Position numbers and translations under genes: made by a program
The notes under the pieces: model-generated
Told to the model about the DNA's origin: nothing
The model's input: only the letters and a program-made list of their open reading frames with translations
Databases searched by the model: none
Shown here: positions 43,665-53,461 of the stretch, one piece after another
Position numbering within the stretch: the first letter of the stretch is position 1
How the letters are laid out: every line of letters begins with the position of its first letter
From: Paenalicyclobacillus mengziensis
GTDB taxonomy: Bacteria; Bacillota; Bacilli; Alicyclobacillales; Alicyclobacillaceae
Reading direction: 5' to 3'
Length of the DNA: 64,000 nucleotides
Assembly: GCF_017298635.1 (NCBI RefSeq)
Contig: NZ_CP071182.1
Coordinates: forward strand, 2,170,001-2,234,000

Positions 43665-45257
43665 ATGCACGCAGTAAGTAGACCGAATATTGTTTTAATT
43701 GTGACCGATGATATGGGATTCTCAGACATCGGTTGTTACGGGTCAGAAATCAGTACGCCAGCTTTGGATAAGTTGGCGAAAAACGGTTTAAGATTCTCGA
43801 GCATGTATAACTCAGCGAGATGCTGTCCTTCCCGGGCATCACTTTTGACAGGATTATATCCACACCAGGCTGGGATCGGGCATATGGTGGAGGACTATGG
43901 GATCCCATCCCCTGCGTATCAAGGGTACTTACGTCAGGAATGTGTCACCATCGCCGAAGCATTAAAACAGGGTGGTTATCAAACAGGCATGTCCGGTAAA
44001 TGGCATGTAGGAGGGAGCTATGGAATAAAGCCCTCTACGTGGATGCCGGGTACACAAAAATTTCCCACGCCCAGGCAACGTGGTTTTGATCACTTTTTTG
44101 GAACATTGGCTGGAGCGGGAAGTTACTACAATCCTCACACTTTAATGGAAGGAGACTCGCTTATCGAAATAGATGTCGATAAAGAATTTTACTACACGGA
44201 TGAGATTACGAAACATGCGGTTAAAATGATAGAACAGTTTCAGCAAACGGCTGCTCCTTTCTTTCTGTATGTAGCTTACACTGCCCCGCATTGGCCGCTT
44301 CATGCCCCAGTGGAAGAGATAACGAAATATCGTGGGACATACCTTAGTGGATGGGATGAAATTAGAAAACAACGATTCGCAAGACTAAAAGAGACAGGGC
44401 TCATCAGTCGTGAATGGGAACTTTCTCCAAGGGACGACGCAGCGCCGCCCTGGGAAGACGCGAATAACAAGGAATGGGAAGACATGCGGATGGCAGTGTA
44501 TGCTGCGCAGATTGGATGCATGGATAACGGAATCGGAAGCATTTTCGCCAAGCTGGACGACAATTCCATGACAGACAATACCTTGGTCATTTTCCTTTCC
44601 GACAATGGTGGTTGTTCTGAACTGCTGCAGGAAGAGGGTTGGATAGAAAATCATGTGGGTTCCATGCGGAATGGGACTCCCGTTGCACCAGGAAATGACC
44701 CGAAGAAAATGCCAGGTACCGAGGATACGTATATGAGTTATGACTTGCCCTGGGCTAACGTCAGCAATACGCCATTTAGGCTCTATAAACATTGGGTTCA
44801 CGAAGGGGGTATCTCAACTCCGTGTATTGTCTCTTGGCCCGAGCAGTTAAGCGAGAGAAATCGTATTCTGCACGAACCCGTTCATCTCATCGATATCATG
44901 GCCACGTGTCTCGAGGTCGCGGGGATATCTTATCCTGATGAGTACAACGGGCATCAAATAACACCCCTTGAAGGAGAGAGTCTAGTACCTCTTCTAGAAG
45001 GGGGAGAGTGGAAGCGTAACAACCCGATTTTTTGGGAACACGAGGGGAATTGTGCAATCCGAGACGAGGAGTGGAAATTGGTCTCCCAGTATCCAGGTAA
45101 CTGGGAGCTATACAATATGGCCGGGGATCGCACCGAGTTACACGATCTGTCGGAACATTATCCCGAAATCGTCCAAGCGATGGAAAAACAGTACCAAGAG
45201 TGGGCCAATCGCTGCGGAGTGCTTCCCTGGGAAACTATCAAGACTTATATCGTCTAA
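43665..45257 (+). CDS. Type I sulfatase (formylglycine-dependent)
   Basis: A 530-residue arylsulfatase-superfamily enzyme. The N-terminal PNIVLIVTDDMGFSDIGCYG carries metal-binding Asp residues, and the signature CCPSRASLLTG (Cys53) is the C-x-P-x-R motif whose Cys becomes formylglycine. Later FLSDNGG supplies further metal ligands. There is no signal peptide, so it should work in the cytoplasm. ATG 43665 follows GGGAGG. The formylglycine-generating enzyme needed for its activation is encoded at 56085. It likely removes sulfate esters from imported sugars; the exact substrate is unknown. Confidence 0.94.
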   Translation: MHAVSRPNIVLIVTDDMGFSDIGCYGSEISTPALDKLAKNGLRFSSMYNSARCCPSRASLLTGLYPHQAGIGHMVEDYGIPSPAYQGYLRQECVTIAEALKQGGYQTGMSGKWHVGGSYGIKPSTWMPGTQKFPTPRQRGFDHFFGTLAGAGSYYNPHTLMEGDSLIEIDVDKEFYYTDEITKHAVKMIEQFQQTAAPFFLYVAYTAPHWPLHAPVEEITKYRGTYLSGWDEIRKQRFARLKETGLISREWELSPRDDAAPPWEDANNKEWEDMRMAVYAAQIGCMDNGIGSIFAKLDDNSMTDNTLVIFLSDNGGCSELLQEEGWIENHVGSMRNGTPVAPGNDPKKMPGTEDTYMSYDLPWANVSNTPFRLYKHWVHEGGISTPCIVSWPEQLSERNRILHEPVHLIDIMATCLEVAGISYPDEYNGHQITPLEGESLVPLLEGGEWKRNNPIFWEHEGNCAIRDEEWKLVSQYPGNWELYNMAGDRTELHDLSEHYPEIVQAMEKQYQEWANRCGVLPWETIKTYIV

Positions 45258-45291
45258 TCTTGTGTATTTCCATAAGGTGGGTGACTTTTGC

Positions 45292-46623
45292 ATGAAAGGA
45301 AATCGACTGAATATTGTCGTGTATATCTCGCATGACACGGGACGATTCATAAGCCCTTACGGCATCAGGAGCGTATTTACACCAAATGCCGATCGGGTTG
45401 CTGCCGAAGGAGCCGTGATGGAACAGGCCTTTTGCACCGCACCGCAATGCAGCCCGTCACGTGCTTCGATTTTTACCGGGAGATACCCGCATTCGACGGG
45501 TGTCTTGGGACTAACCGACAAGTGGGCTGGTTGGTCAATGAATGAAAGTGAGATTCACTTAGCACGTCACCTGCACGATGCGGGCTATGAAACTGCTCTT
45601 TTTGGATTTGCGCACGAAATTATGTCACTGGATGGTGACATGGAGCGTGTGACACGAAGGGGCTTTGACTACAACAAATTTGAGGTGTTCTACTCATCCA
45701 GTAAAATCTATGAAGATTTGAACGAGTTTTTGTTCAACCGAGAGGAGCCGGAAAAGCCTTTTTACACGCAGATCGCAGTTTTCGAAACACATCGGCACTA
45801 TGATTTTAACAATTGCCAGCCTGACGATACGTTGGGTGTTACAGTACCACCTTTTCTCAATGATAGCCCGGGCACTCGAAGTGACTTTGCAGAATTACAA
45901 GGTAGCGTGCGTAGATGGGATGAGGGACTTGGAGCAATTTTGGATATTTTGGACCGCTGGAACTTAACTGAAAACACCTTACTCGTTGTGACTACCGACC
46001 ACGGACTTGCGGTCCCGCGGGCAAAATGTACCTTGTATGACCCAGGTATAGAAACCATGCTCATACTTCGGTGTCCAAAGTACATTCATCCAACAAGTCG
46101 ATTCAAGGAATTAATCAGTAACGTCGATATCACTCCGACCATATTAGAGGCGTCAGGTGTGACCTTATCTTCCCACATCGAAGGGAGAAGTTTTTGGCCG
46201 CTAGTTACTGGCTGTGGGGATTATAAAAAGAATGAAGCTGTTTTTGCTGAAAAAACTCATCACACTTATTATGATCCGAAACGTTGTATTCGAACGGAAC
46301 GTTTTAAATATATCCGCAACTTCGAAGCTACGTCACCAGAGGACACTTGTATTGAGTTGATTGGACGACCGATATACACAGATAATCTCGATAAATTACG
46401 AGTGTTCCCCCAAGACCCGGAGGAACTGTACGATTTGCAGGCAGACCCACAAGAACAGCACAATTTGTCTGATGATGCCGACTTTATAGAAGTTAAAAAG
46501 GAAATGATCCGAAAGTTAGGTCACTGGATGAAACAGACTAACGATCCTATTTTGCATGGCCCGATTGCTACACCACAATTTTATACAAAATTAAAAGAGT
46601 TTACGTCTGGCGCAGAAAAGTGA
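45292..46623 (+). CDS. Type I sulfatase, sulfamidase-like (formylglycine-dependent)
   Basis: A 443-residue second sulfatase, of a different subfamily resembling N-sulfoglucosamine sulfohydrolases (YISHDTGRFISPYG, TPNADRVAAEGAVMEQAFCT). The activation motif is CSPSRASIFTG with Cys53, and TTDHGLAVPRAKCTLYDPG provides metal and substrate residues. No signal peptide. ATG 45292 follows AAGGTGGG; a longer frame from 45052 overlaps the first sulfatase. It starts 34 bases after the first sulfatase gene and is co-transcribed. Two sulfatases of different subfamilies suggest a substrate with sulfate in two positions. Confidence 0.92.
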   Translation: MKGNRLNIVVYISHDTGRFISPYGIRSVFTPNADRVAAEGAVMEQAFCTAPQCSPSRASIFTGRYPHSTGVLGLTDKWAGWSMNESEIHLARHLHDAGYETALFGFAHEIMSLDGDMERVTRRGFDYNKFEVFYSSSKIYEDLNEFLFNREEPEKPFYTQIAVFETHRHYDFNNCQPDDTLGVTVPPFLNDSPGTRSDFAELQGSVRRWDEGLGAILDILDRWNLTENTLLVVTTDHGLAVPRAKCTLYDPGIETMLILRCPKYIHPTSRFKELISNVDITPTILEASGVTLSSHIEGRSFWPLVTGCGDYKKNEAVFAEKTHHTYYDPKRCIRTERFKYIRNFEATSPEDTCIELIGRPIYTDNLDKLRVFPQDPEELYDLQADPQEQHNLSDDADFIEVKKEMIRKLGHWMKQTNDPILHGPIATPQFYTKLKEFTSGAEK

Positions 46624-46687
46624 CTGAGTTGAAGGCGTATTAGACCGCCAGGCTGAGCGAATTGCAATCGGGGGAGGAAACAAAAAC

Positions 46688-46789
46688 GTGTATGGAATAA
46701 TCCGTATACACATACCACTCGAAGTATTGCGTCTAATTCAAGGGGAACGATATACTCATTCCATAGGACTCGTCGAATGTAGCCACTGA
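46688..46789 (+). CDS. Possible small peptide gene in the sulfatase-glycosidase gap
   Basis: A 33-codon frame starting with GTG 46688 behind a good GGGGAGG. The peptide (IRIHIPLEVLRLIQGERYTH in its middle) is not recognised. It may be a relic of the 5' end of the next gene or a chance frame. Confidence 0.2.
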   Translation: MYGIIRIHIPLEVLRLIQGERYTHSIGLVECSH

Positions 46790-46943
46790 GATGCTGATGA
46801 AGTTCGTCCCGGGAGGGATCTTCGTTAAGAAAGTTAATCGATTAATTATGGTCGGCCGCGGCTGTTTCTAGCCTAAATCGGATGAGATTGAAGGGATATC
46901 TATCAAAAAAAAGGGGTATTATCTCGCGAATCGATGGTTCGAC

Positions 46944-49634
46944 GTGTATGTGGATGCGGATGGAATCGGCAGTATCGTCTCTCCAAGTGACACGCAAAGA
47001 ACACAGTTTGTCCGACAGGGAGAAAGATATAACACTGCAAAGCTTACCTATGAATACGGTGAAAAGCTCTATATGTTGGACAGCACCGAACTTGCGTCGG
47101 ATGAGGCCCTTGTAAGGCGTGATGACTCGACTGAGGTACGCTTCATCTATCATGACCCTAACCGGGTTGTCCGACTAGAAATGCTGTACGTGCTCAACAA
47201 AGACTGTTTGGATACGTGCTTGACGATTGAGAACGTTACGGCGGAGTCGGTTGAGTTACTCGACTTGAGCACCTATTTGCCCACCAACACGCACTTTGAA
47301 TGGCATGTTCCTGCTGGTGATAAGGTGATTGGCCACACCTTCATTGGCGGGCACGGATCCTACATCTACTCAAAGCGGTGCGATGGGCTACCTCCGTTTT
47401 TGCTGTTGATGCCTCAGGGGCAGACACTATTGGAGTATATGGACACTGCCGAAGGAAAGATCACGCATCAGGAAGAGCATAATGGTGAATTTTATGGATT
47501 GCGACACGAGACTTTTTTAAACGTGTACATCCTTTCCGCGAACGCCTGCAAAGCTGCGTTGGAAAACGGGAGTAAGCTTCGGCATCCGAACTCGTCTGTT
47601 ACTCTTCAGCCTGGTAGGAAAACACGTATTGAATTTCGTTATACGTGGGCTTACAGCGACGACGAAGTACGAGAGAAGCTAACCGAAAATCAGTCGTTGG
47701 ACATTTTGGCTGTTCCCGGCTATACACTGCCTGTAGATATGAGTGCAAAGTTGAGTGTACGTAGCGGCTACCGCGACCTTCGATTGGTGCCAGAATTTCC
47801 GGATAGCACTGAAATAGAACTCCTAGGCCGTGAAAACGGTCGCGAGATTTATAGGATTCAGTTTCATAAGTTGGGCGAGAACAAGTTAACTTGTCGTTAT
47901 GACGGCGGAAGCAAGTGGACAAATGCCCAGTTTTTTGTGACCGAACCGGTACGGACGTTGATTAGCAAACGCGCTGATTTCCTCGTCAAGACGCGCTGCA
48001 TCGATGGCGGCAAGTGGTACTATGGGCTACTTTGCGAGTGGAACAATAAGACCAACATTCAATTGTCTCCGGATAATTATGACGAGATATCTGGCTGGCG
48101 TATCTATGAAGTCGCCAGTGATGATGCGGCGTTTGGCAAGCCAGCCTTCTTGGCAACGAAGTTGGTAGAGCAACCTGTACAGTCCGAAATCGACGCCATC
48201 GACGATTATATCGAATACTATGTCTGGGGCGGACTTCAGATGACTGAGGACGAGGAATATCCCTACGCGGTGTACGGTACGCCGGACTGGCATGCGCACA
48301 GGACCAGTGAGGATCCAGGGCCCGGGCTTACATCACGCGGGGCCAGACTACATTTCTGGCGGATCTACGATTACCCCCACATATTCCTAATGTATTTCAA
48401 CATGTACCGTGTTGCTCGGGACTATCCTTCAATGAGGACTCGGCTATCCAAGGAGGAGTATCTAAAACGAGCTTACAAGACAGCTTGGGCGATGTTTATC
48501 TATCCGTTTGAGGTAGACGCATGGTCAGCTGACTACACCGGTCTTATGAATGAGCTAGTTATCGAGGATATCATCGCCGAATTGCACAAGACAGGTCATG
48601 AGCTATGGGCACAGCGACTGCAGTTCCACTGGAACAGAAAAATCAGGAACTTTGTGGTTGACAATATCGACGTCTTCGGCTCGGAATACCCGTTTGATAC
48701 GACAGGATTTGAAACGACGCATGCCATTGCGAAGAGCGCGCTGAAAAGCTCAATCGATTATAAGGAGCAGTTCGGGCTACCGCGGCGTTGGCCGATTACC
48801 AAAGACAAGGCAGTCAAGTTTATGCAAAAACAGATCACAAGTAACTATTCCTGCCGAGGCACCATTGAACCGGCATTTTTCTGGTATGGGAGCGATTATC
48901 GAGCCCAAAATTACAAAACGTTATTGTCGTATATGTCGCAAATGGGTGGGTGGGCAATCCTTGACTACGCCTTGCATTACGCGGAGGACCCCTTTGAATA
49001 CCTACGTGTTGGTTATGGTTCTATGTTGTCCTCATGGTCTCTCATCAATACTGGGAATGAAGAGAGTAACTATGGCTACTGGTTCCCGGGGAAAGACCTG
49101 GACGGGGCTGCGTGCGGTGCATATGAAGCCCTTCCTTACGGTACGACCTGGTTGGGACAAAAGCATCACGGCGGCGGCTGGTATTATTCTGGAGAGAGCG
49201 ATGGAGGGTTTTGCGCTGGGGTACGTGGTATGGCGACCATTCTAGCAGACGATCCGATTTTCGGTCTATTCTGCTATGGCGGAGTAGTGTCTGAACGGGA
49301 TGGCCGCTACCTTGTCGATGCGAGAGATGGTGTAAATCGACGTTTTCATTATATTTCGAAATCCGGAAAACTTCATTTCACCATTGACCATGGCCACATA
49401 TCCGAACAGACTCCGGTCTCCCTCTCAAAGGAACTTACTGAAGTGGTTCTTCCAGTTGATTGCAGTCTTGTTATCGGAACATCGATTGAAGTGACCGTTA
49501 GCGCTCAGCAGTTTGGCAAATGGATTTTGAATCTAGACGGTGCGTATATCGGAACTTTTGAACAATTTGACGGCGGAAAGGTACAATTTCCTGCCACGTG
49601 CGAAAGGCACACCATCACCTTGCAACGCTTATAG
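46944..49634 (+). CDS. Large glycosidase-like protein (DUF5695-like), unclear 5' end
   Basis: A protein of about 896 residues with an N-terminal beta-sandwich-like region (about 1-300) and a C-terminal helical part (about 450-800; RAYKTAWAMFIYPF, SRGARLHFWRIYDYPHIFLM), consistent with an alpha/alpha-toroid carbohydrate-active enzyme. I think it belongs near the DUF5695 proteins, but am not sure. The conserved-looking frame is open upstream to 46872 (KKKGYYLANRWFDVYVDADG), so GTG 46944 is probably internal. No in-frame ATG/GTG/TTG lies between. An ATG at 46882 in another frame would join after a one-base change in an A8 run (46905-46912). Placed between sulfatases and GH127, it is a candidate new glycosidase. 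Confidence 0.7.
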   Translation: MYVDADGIGSIVSPSDTQRTQFVRQGERYNTAKLTYEYGEKLYMLDSTELASDEALVRRDDSTEVRFIYHDPNRVVRLEMLYVLNKDCLDTCLTIENVTAESVELLDLSTYLPTNTHFEWHVPAGDKVIGHTFIGGHGSYIYSKRCDGLPPFLLLMPQGQTLLEYMDTAEGKITHQEEHNGEFYGLRHETFLNVYILSANACKAALENGSKLRHPNSSVTLQPGRKTRIEFRYTWAYSDDEVREKLTENQSLDILAVPGYTLPVDMSAKLSVRSGYRDLRLVPEFPDSTEIELLGRENGREIYRIQFHKLGENKLTCRYDGGSKWTNAQFFVTEPVRTLISKRADFLVKTRCIDGGKWYYGLLCEWNNKTNIQLSPDNYDEISGWRIYEVASDDAAFGKPAFLATKLVEQPVQSEIDAIDDYIEYYVWGGLQMTEDEEYPYAVYGTPDWHAHRTSEDPGPGLTSRGARLHFWRIYDYPHIFLMYFNMYRVARDYPSMRTRLSKEEYLKRAYKTAWAMFIYPFEVDAWSADYTGLMNELVIEDIIAELHKTGHELWAQRLQFHWNRKIRNFVVDNIDVFGSEYPFDTTGFETTHAIAKSALKSSIDYKEQFGLPRRWPITKDKAVKFMQKQITSNYSCRGTIEPAFFWYGSDYRAQNYKTLLSYMSQMGGWAILDYALHYAEDPFEYLRVGYGSMLSSWSLINTGNEESNYGYWFPGKDLDGAACGAYEALPYGTTWLGQKHHGGGWYYSGESDGGFCAGVRGMATILADDPIFGLFCYGGVVSERDGRYLVDARDGVNRRFHYISKSGKLHFTIDHGHISEQTPVSLSKELTEVVLPVDCSLVIGTSIEVTVSAQQFGKWILNLDGAYIGTFEQFDGGKVQFPATCERHTITLQRL

Positions 49635-49689
49635 ACTTGTGTTTGCACTGCATACGAACATGAGTTGTCATGAAACGGAGGCATCGTCT

Positions 49690-51675
49690 ATGCAAAGACA
49701 AATGTTACCCGTCGCAAACCCGAAATATAGGGTTTTGCCTGCTGGTTCTATCCAGCCAAAGGGTTGGCTCCTGCGACAGCTTCAGATTCAGTCAAAAGGT
49801 CTTCCGGGTCGAGCGGATGAATTTTTCTTTAAAGGAGAGTATTGGCTAGGAGGTGACGGCCCTCGTGATGCTTCAAGGAAACCAACAGACCTTGGAAGTA
49901 GTCACCTTGTCGTCGGTTGGTTGGATGCTCTTTTTGACATGGCGTATATGTTGAACGATGAAAAACTTAAGGCGAAAGTACAGAGGTATATCGAATACAT
50001 CCTGAGTACCGAGGAGCCAGATGGTAGTTTTGGCCCGAAACAGCCGCAGGACAGTGTTTGGCCAGACGTAAACTACGAATATGTCTCTTACCAGGGTGCA
50101 CGCATAGAAGCGGCGAGAATGATGCTCAAATATTACCATTTCACAAAGGACGAGCGAGCCCTAAATTTAGTCAAACACTTTGTGCTCGATTATTATGGGA
50201 AGAATTACGAACCTGGCGCTTATACGTGGTTCAACAACATTGGCCAAAAAGCCATTCGAGGAATCGCATATGCGCTGTATGAAATCACGAATGACATAGC
50301 TTATGTAGAGGCCGTGGAAAGACACCTGGAGTATGAGACACCTGAAAGTGACTGGAAAACTGGGTTGAAAAACAAAGATCCTAAGTGTACTCACGGTGCG
50401 GTGTTTGGTGGGCTCGGAAGTGTTGCGAACGACTATATCTACTCTGGCGATGAGGACTGCAAACAGATAATTGATGACGCGATTGTATGGTTGGACGAAA
50501 CACAAGGACAAGTGGGGGGTCACTATACTGCGCATGAGTTCATTGCAATGTACGATGGGCGCAATCCGACAAACGGTAGTGAGTGCTGTCCTATTGGCGG
50601 GCATGTAAGTGCCATGAGTACGCTGTTTAAAGTATTTGGCGACAACATCTATGCAGATCGCGTGGAGGAGCTCATTTTTAACTCGGTGGCCGCCTTCATG
50701 ACGGGAGATGCCTGGGCGCACCAGTACGATCAACAGGTGAATCAAATCCTGTGTACGACCGCTAAGCGCCGGTTTGATAACCGCGATGATGCCAACACTT
50801 TTGCTGTGAATCCGCATTACCCTTGCTGCACCGCGTCCGTAGGGCGTCCATTGCCGTCGTTTATTAATCAACAGTGGTTGCGTACTGAAGACGGTGGACT
50901 TGTGGCGCTGTCCTATTGCCCGGTTGAGGTAAACACAACGGTAGGAGACAACGTTCACTGCCGATTGACAGTGGAGAGCGAGTATCCCTACCGTGGCACG
51001 AATATGAGATTTACCGTTCACGTAGAAAAGCCGGTAGAATTCCCAATCTATCTCCGCGCCCCCAAATACATTGGTGACTATGGTGAGCGCACGGCGGTGA
51101 TGCTAGACGGCATCATGCACAAAATCGAACCTTTGGATACTTACGTTATCCGTCACACGTGGAGAGATGGGGATACGTTTGAGATGAACATTCCCATGAA
51201 TACCAAGTTTATTGAGAGAAGCGATTCGTCGGTCGCGGTCAAGCGTGGACCCCTATACTACGCTTTGCGCGTTGGGGAGGCCTACCGTCAGCTTCGTCAC
51301 AACTATGAAGGGTCTTCCGATTGGGAAATATACCCTGCTACGCCGTGGAATGTTGGTCTGTACGCGCCCTTGCGCGCTGCCTATGCTTCCGTTGAGGAGG
51401 AACATCATCCGATTCCGAAATTCCCGTATGCGCACCAGGAGGAAGTACTGTATGATGACGAACGAAATTCGTATGTAACATGCCGTGAAAAGGAGTCGGT
51501 CATTCTTCATGTCCGTGGACGGATCATCAACAATTGGGGACTACATCGCATTTATGCGATGTCCGACGACATAAAACCGGACGAGGCAAGAGAGTACGGA
51601 CAAGAGGTTCATGTAGAACTGATTCCGTATGGATGCACCAACTTACGTATTGCGGAATTCCCTTCTATTCAATGA
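49690..51675 (+). CDS. GH127-like (DUF1680) beta-L-arabinofuranosidase family protein
   Basis: A 661-residue protein of the DUF1680/GH127-type clan. The zinc-cysteine active site typical of these enzymes is present: Glu-x-Cys in NGSECCPIGG (about residues 297-306) and Cys-Cys in NPHYPCCTASVG (about 378-389). An alpha/alpha barrel region (residues about 60-400) precedes beta-sandwich domains. No signal peptide. ATG 49690 is 8 bases after GGAGG; an upstream frame from 49540 overlaps the previous gene. It differs considerably from the second GH127 gene at 58729, so it may act on a different linkage or sugar. Confidence 0.85.
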   Translation: MQRQMLPVANPKYRVLPAGSIQPKGWLLRQLQIQSKGLPGRADEFFFKGEYWLGGDGPRDASRKPTDLGSSHLVVGWLDALFDMAYMLNDEKLKAKVQRYIEYILSTEEPDGSFGPKQPQDSVWPDVNYEYVSYQGARIEAARMMLKYYHFTKDERALNLVKHFVLDYYGKNYEPGAYTWFNNIGQKAIRGIAYALYEITNDIAYVEAVERHLEYETPESDWKTGLKNKDPKCTHGAVFGGLGSVANDYIYSGDEDCKQIIDDAIVWLDETQGQVGGHYTAHEFIAMYDGRNPTNGSECCPIGGHVSAMSTLFKVFGDNIYADRVEELIFNSVAAFMTGDAWAHQYDQQVNQILCTTAKRRFDNRDDANTFAVNPHYPCCTASVGRPLPSFINQQWLRTEDGGLVALSYCPVEVNTTVGDNVHCRLTVESEYPYRGTNMRFTVHVEKPVEFPIYLRAPKYIGDYGERTAVMLDGIMHKIEPLDTYVIRHTWRDGDTFEMNIPMNTKFIERSDSSVAVKRGPLYYALRVGEAYRQLRHNYEGSSDWEIYPATPWNVGLYAPLRAAYASVEEEHHPIPKFPYAHQEEVLYDDERNSYVTCREKESVILHVRGRIINNWGLHRIYAMSDDIKPDEAREYGQEVHVELIPYGCTNLRIAEFPSIQ

Positions 51676-51787
51676 ATTGGTCGTCATATCAACGTCCAAG
51701 GCGACTGAGGCGCTGGCAAGCCGGCGGCGTCAATCGCTGAGTTGATGGGAGAAGGGTAAAGTATCCATTTACCATGGGAGGTTTCAG

Positions 51788-52891
51788 ATGGATGCAAACG
51801 GGTTAATGGGCGCCACGAATGCGCACCGAGTCACGCGTGGATTGATTGATTGCGACGTACATCCCACCCCTAAGAGTATTGATGAAATACGTTTCTACAT
51901 GAAACAGCCTTGGCGTGATCGGTATCAAGGCAGCGGACGGAGCATATTCGGTAACCCAATCCATTGGGCACGTTTAGATGCGCAACCTCCGGGTGGCAGT
52001 GCGATCGGGTCTGATCCCGAGTTTATGCGCGAACAATTAATCAATGAGTATGGTCATGACTACGCAATCTTACTTCCACGTTCGTTTTGTAATCTACAAC
52101 CCGATCCGGACTTTGGAACAGCGATTGCTGCCGCATACAACGAATGGCTCGCAGATACGTGGCTCGGGAAATATAACCATGATGGAGTATTTAAGGGATC
52201 GATCACGATTAACCATCATGACCCGCATGCAGCTGCGAAGGAAATTGAACGTTGGGCTGGTCATCCTCATTTCGTCCAAGTCATGACAGATTCAGGTTCA
52301 CGAGCTCCGTTTGGACAACGTCAATACTATCCGATCTACGAGGCTTGTGAACGATACAATCTTCCATTCGCCATTCATCCCGGTACTGATGGAATCGGCA
52401 TCAATGAACTACATTCTCCAGGTTACCCGACCCATTATATCGAATGGCATACTTGTATTTCTCTGGGTTTTCAGGCCCATCTAGTGAGTTTCATTACGGA
52501 GGGAGTTTTCGAGAAATTTCCAAATTTCAAAGTCGTTTTCGTAGAAGGTGGCGTTTCTTGGTTACCGACTTTAATGTGGCGACTTGATCAGGAATACAAA
52601 GCACTGCGGTTCGAGGTACCTTGGGTAAAGAGAATGCCCAGCGAGTATTTGCGTGACCATGTACGTATGTGCTCACAACCTCTGGAACGACCCGAAAATG
52701 ACAAATACTTACTTCAAATATTCGAAATGATGGATGCCGAGCATATTCTTATGTTTTCTAGTGATTATCCACATTGGGACTTTGATTCTCCTACACGCTC
52801 GTTTCCAAAGCTACCTGAGCCGATGTATCAACGCGTATTTTTTGAAAATGCCCGAGACTTCTACAACCTTAGTTCCGAGAAAGGCAGATGA
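51788..52891 (+). CDS. Amidohydrolase-2 family metal-dependent hydrolase/decarboxylase
   Basis: A 367-residue TIM-barrel protein of the ACMSD-like amidohydrolase-2 family. Metal-binding elements are CDVHP near the N-terminus (D-x-H, without the second His of the usual D-x-H-x-H), FAIHPG, and a late SSDYPHWDFDSP with the metal-binding Asp. Members hydrolyse or decarboxylate small organic acids. ATG 51788 follows GGGAGG. Its stop overlaps the start of the Rieske gene (ATGA), so the two are made together. Its role among glycosidases is unclear; demodification of a non-sugar substituent is possible. Confidence 0.88.
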   Translation: MDANGLMGATNAHRVTRGLIDCDVHPTPKSIDEIRFYMKQPWRDRYQGSGRSIFGNPIHWARLDAQPPGGSAIGSDPEFMREQLINEYGHDYAILLPRSFCNLQPDPDFGTAIAAAYNEWLADTWLGKYNHDGVFKGSITINHHDPHAAAKEIERWAGHPHFVQVMTDSGSRAPFGQRQYYPIYEACERYNLPFAIHPGTDGIGINELHSPGYPTHYIEWHTCISLGFQAHLVSFITEGVFEKFPNFKVVFVEGGVSWLPTLMWRLDQEYKALRFEVPWVKRMPSEYLRDHVRMCSQPLERPENDKYLLQIFEMMDAEHILMFSSDYPHWDFDSPTRSFPKLPEPMYQRVFFENARDFYNLSSEKGR

Positions 52892-53343
52892 CGATGGGTA
52901 GACATGTCATAGGAACAGCCGCTGGTTTTCCGGCTGGTACCAGGCGAGTCGTGACCTTGGAAGGACGTTCTGTTGGAATCTTCAATGTACACGGTGAATA
53001 CTACGCACTAAAAAATGCTTGTCCGCACCAAGGAGCTCCACTTTGTCTTGGAACCGTGACAGGTATGACACTGCCATCCAATCCGGGGGAGTACCTCTAT
53101 GGGCGAGAGGGGGAGATCTTACGTTGTCCTTGGCATGGATGGGAATTCGACCTCATCGATGGCAAGTCAATTTTCAATCCTCGAGGATGTCTCGTGAAGT
53201 CATATGAAGTACATGTGGAGTCGGGGACTGCTGGGAACAATGCGGAGACGCTAGGTGAGGTATATGAACGGATGGGAGCTGTCGCATCAGTTGAAACATA
53301 CCAGGCGGTGTTGGAGTCGGGCGATGTCGTGGTATACATCTGA
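52888..53343 (+). CDS. Rieske [2Fe-2S] protein
   Basis: A 151-residue single-domain Rieske protein. The cluster motif is C-x-H (ACPHQGAPLC) and C-x2-H (RCPWHGWEFDL), separated by a longer than usual insertion containing YLYGREGE. No membrane anchor or oxygenase catalytic domain is present, so it is a ferredoxin-like electron carrier. It overlaps the amidohydrolase gene by 4 bases. Partner reductase and oxygenase are not encoded nearby. Such amidohydrolase-Rieske pairs occur in degradation clusters; what they do here is unknown. Confidence 0.9.
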   Translation: MTMGRHVIGTAAGFPAGTRRVVTLEGRSVGIFNVHGEYYALKNACPHQGAPLCLGTVTGMTLPSNPGEYLYGREGEILRCPWHGWEFDLIDGKSIFNPRGCLVKSYEVHVESGTAGNNAETLGEVYERMGAVASVETYQAVLESGDVVVYI

Positions 53344-53461
53344 CAAGTGTGCTCCGCATCAACAAGATCTGCGTAGACGAGTACACGCTAGTGTCGCGGT
53401 GTATCGGGAAATAAATATCCTTATGAACAATGGCCGATCGATGTAAATAGGAGTGATCTCA

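Noticed and set aside
46882..47115. Plus-strand frame beginning MRLKGYLSKK before the large glycosidase
   Set aside because: Past the A8 run it has no protein-like features, whereas the other frame continues into a conserved-looking domain; at most its first codons belong to that gene.
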